DNA of 64,000 bases. Source: Streptomyces griseoluteus. Its GTDB lineage: Bacteria > Actinomycetota > Actinomycetes > Streptomycetales > Streptomycetaceae. Below the pieces are notes generated by a model. It saw nothing but the letters and a program-made list of their open reading frames with translations, did not search any database and was not told where the DNA came from. The translations under genes and the position numbers were made by a program. Below, piece after piece: positions 63,232 to 64,000 of the stretch (position 1 is the stretch's first letter; each line of letters opens with the position of its first letter). The DNA is taken from NCBI GenBank assembly GCA_000717735.1, contig JOBE01000031.1:24142-88141 (forward strand). The letters are read 5' to 3'.

Positions 63232-63570
63232 ACACCGCCCTGTCCTTCGCCGGAGTCGGCCTCGCCCTCCTGGTCCTCTGGGCCAACGTGCGCCCGTGCC
63301 GGCACGGACGGAACGACCATGGCGACCGCCCGGCTCGGCGCCCTCACCGCTCCCGGCGGCATCGTCGTCACCGCCTACTTCGGCGCGATCCTCCTGGCCT
63401 GGAAGAGCGCAGGGAAGCAGGACAAGCGGCGCATGCTCGGCGGCCTCGCGACCGGCGCCGTCCTGGGCATCCTGCCCGGCGTCGTCCTTCTCCTGGACTG
63501 GCTGCCCGACACCGTGAACACCGCCGGCGCGACCGCGAAGGCCTTCTTCGAGGGGCAGGTGCGCCTGTGA
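63228..63570 (+). CDS. Spd-like small membrane protein, possibly frameshifted
   Basis: The clear gene is the frame with ATG 63319 (MATARLGALTAPGGIVVTAY, 83 residues, one or two membrane helices: FGAILLAW, GAVLGILPGVVLLLDWL). Upstream, ATG 63228 in the previous gene's ATGA overlap opens NTALSFAGVGLALLVLWANV, an obvious membrane helix in another frame. That frame then becomes arginine-rich nonsense with no stop before the next gene. The simplest reading is one gene starting at 63228 with a one-base shift near 63290-63300; the alternative is independent initiation at 63319. Confidence 0.58.
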
Positions 63571-64000
63571 ACCGCCGCCTCGCGGCAGCTGTCGACGTCG
63601 CCGCCCGGCACGGTGTCGCCCAGCGGCTCGCCGACGGCTCCCGCACCCTCTACCGGCGCCGCGCCGACGCCCTCACCGCATGGGTCGCCGCCGGCCGCCG
63701 GGACGACCTCACCGGCTGGCGCGCCGCCCTCGGCCCCCTCGTCCGCCTCGTCCTCCTCCTCGCCGCCGCCGGACTCACCTACCGGGCCGCCCGCGCGGCC
63801 CCATGGCTGATGTGGCTCCTCGCCGCCGGGTGGGGCCTCGCCGCATGGCGTGCCGGGGCCCGCGAGCAGCCCCCCACCGAGGAGCCGGAGACCACCTCCG
63901 AGGAGGACCCCGCCGGAGCCGCCGTCGCACTCCTCCGTGAGGTCCTCGGCGACCGCCCCGCAGTGCACCTCTCCGAGGTCCTCACCCACCTCCAGAAGCA
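63567..64000 (+). CDS. Membrane protein, 3' end outside window
   Basis: 144 residues visible from GTG 63567 (GTGA overlap). Basic N-terminal helices (RLAAAVDVAARHGVAQRLAD), two membrane segments (LVRLVLLLAAAGLTYRAARA; WLMWLLAAGWGLAAW), an acidic linker (EQPPTEEPETTSEEDP) and the start of a helical domain (VALLREVLGDRPAVHLSEVL). Similar layouts precede FtsK/TraB translocase genes in actinomycete elements. Runs off the right edge. Confidence 0.72.
   Translation, partial: MNRRLAAAVDVAARHGVAQRLADGSRTLYRRRADALTAWVAAGRRDDLTGWRAALGPLVRLVLLLAAAGLTYRAARAAPWLMWLLAAGWGLAAWRAGAREQPPTEEPETTSEEDPAGAAVALLREVLGDRPAVHLSEVLTHLQK

Noticed and set aside
37250..64000. Complete prophage
   Set aside because: No capsid, portal, terminase, tail or lysis genes are visible in 27 kb of element; the right end has Spd/DUF2637-type genes instead. 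Sequence beyond the window could change this.
1..64000. CRISPR array
   Set aside because: No regularly spaced direct repeats with unique spacers and no cas genes were seen; the GTTCCCC cluster has irregular spacing and short units.

Overview
This 64 kb window is very GC-rich, with strong GC bias at third codon positions, many GTG/TTG starts, and families typical of filamentous actinomycetes (WhiB, DUF2637, DUF427, DUF4232, SpoIIE-type PP2C phosphatases). It is almost certainly Streptomyces or a close relative. The stretch between the two large gene blocks is rich in decayed genes and IS remnants, as expected of an accessory or chromosome-arm region; that placement is inference.

Region 1 (1-12158, minus strand) is the start of a lipopeptide biosynthetic cluster: a fatty-acyl-AMP ligase, a stand-alone acyl carrier protein, and a giant NRPS that runs off the left edge. 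The visible NRPS order is C-A-PCP / C-A-PCP-E / C-A(cut). The ligase and carrier would activate a fatty acid and present it to the first C domain for N-acylation of the first amino acid. The second residue should be epimerised.

Region 2 (12.2-37.2 kb) is a patchwork. Decayed genes include an IS701-type transposase with one nonsense codon and two frameshifts, a TetR C-terminal stub, an ISL3-like scrap, a DUF6924-like scrap, a truncated NmrA-like reductase and a truncated P-loop kinase. Genes that look intact include a PemK-like toxin, a secreted propeller/FG-GAP protein, an alpha/beta hydrolase, ppnP, a DUF427 protein, a DUF4232 lipoprotein, a ComB-like phosphatase, a PAS/SpoIIE phosphatase, a four-gene peptide/metallophore-type ABC operon behind a Zur-like box, a VWA protein, a GH89 alpha-N-acetylglucosaminidase and a MarR regulator.

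Region 3 (about 37.2 kb to beyond the right edge) is an integrative mobile element. A large serine integrase sits where an MFS transporter gene, downstream of marR, is cut after about 35 codons, so the left attachment junction lies near 37.2 kb. Next come a small secreted peptide gene divergent from a LuxR-type regulator, and a divergent XRE/XRE switch region with palindromic operators. A long tightly overlapping operon (41.3-52.4 kb) follows, with YqaJ exonuclease, ERF annealing protein, DnaQ-like exonuclease, RuvC-like resolvase, HTH/HNH-like proteins, a WhiB-HNH-like fusion, DUF2303 and a DnaB/RepA-type helicase that carries iteron-like repeats in its coding sequence. HU-like and HNH proteins and many small hypotheticals come next, then a minus-strand cluster, and finally a right-hand operon with DUF2637/Spd-like membrane proteins of the kind linked to actinomycete conjugative elements. 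Recombination genes look phage-like and the right end looks conjugation-like. No capsid, terminase, tail or lysis gene is visible, so I favour an integrative conjugative or mobilizable element over a prophage. The right end is outside the window.
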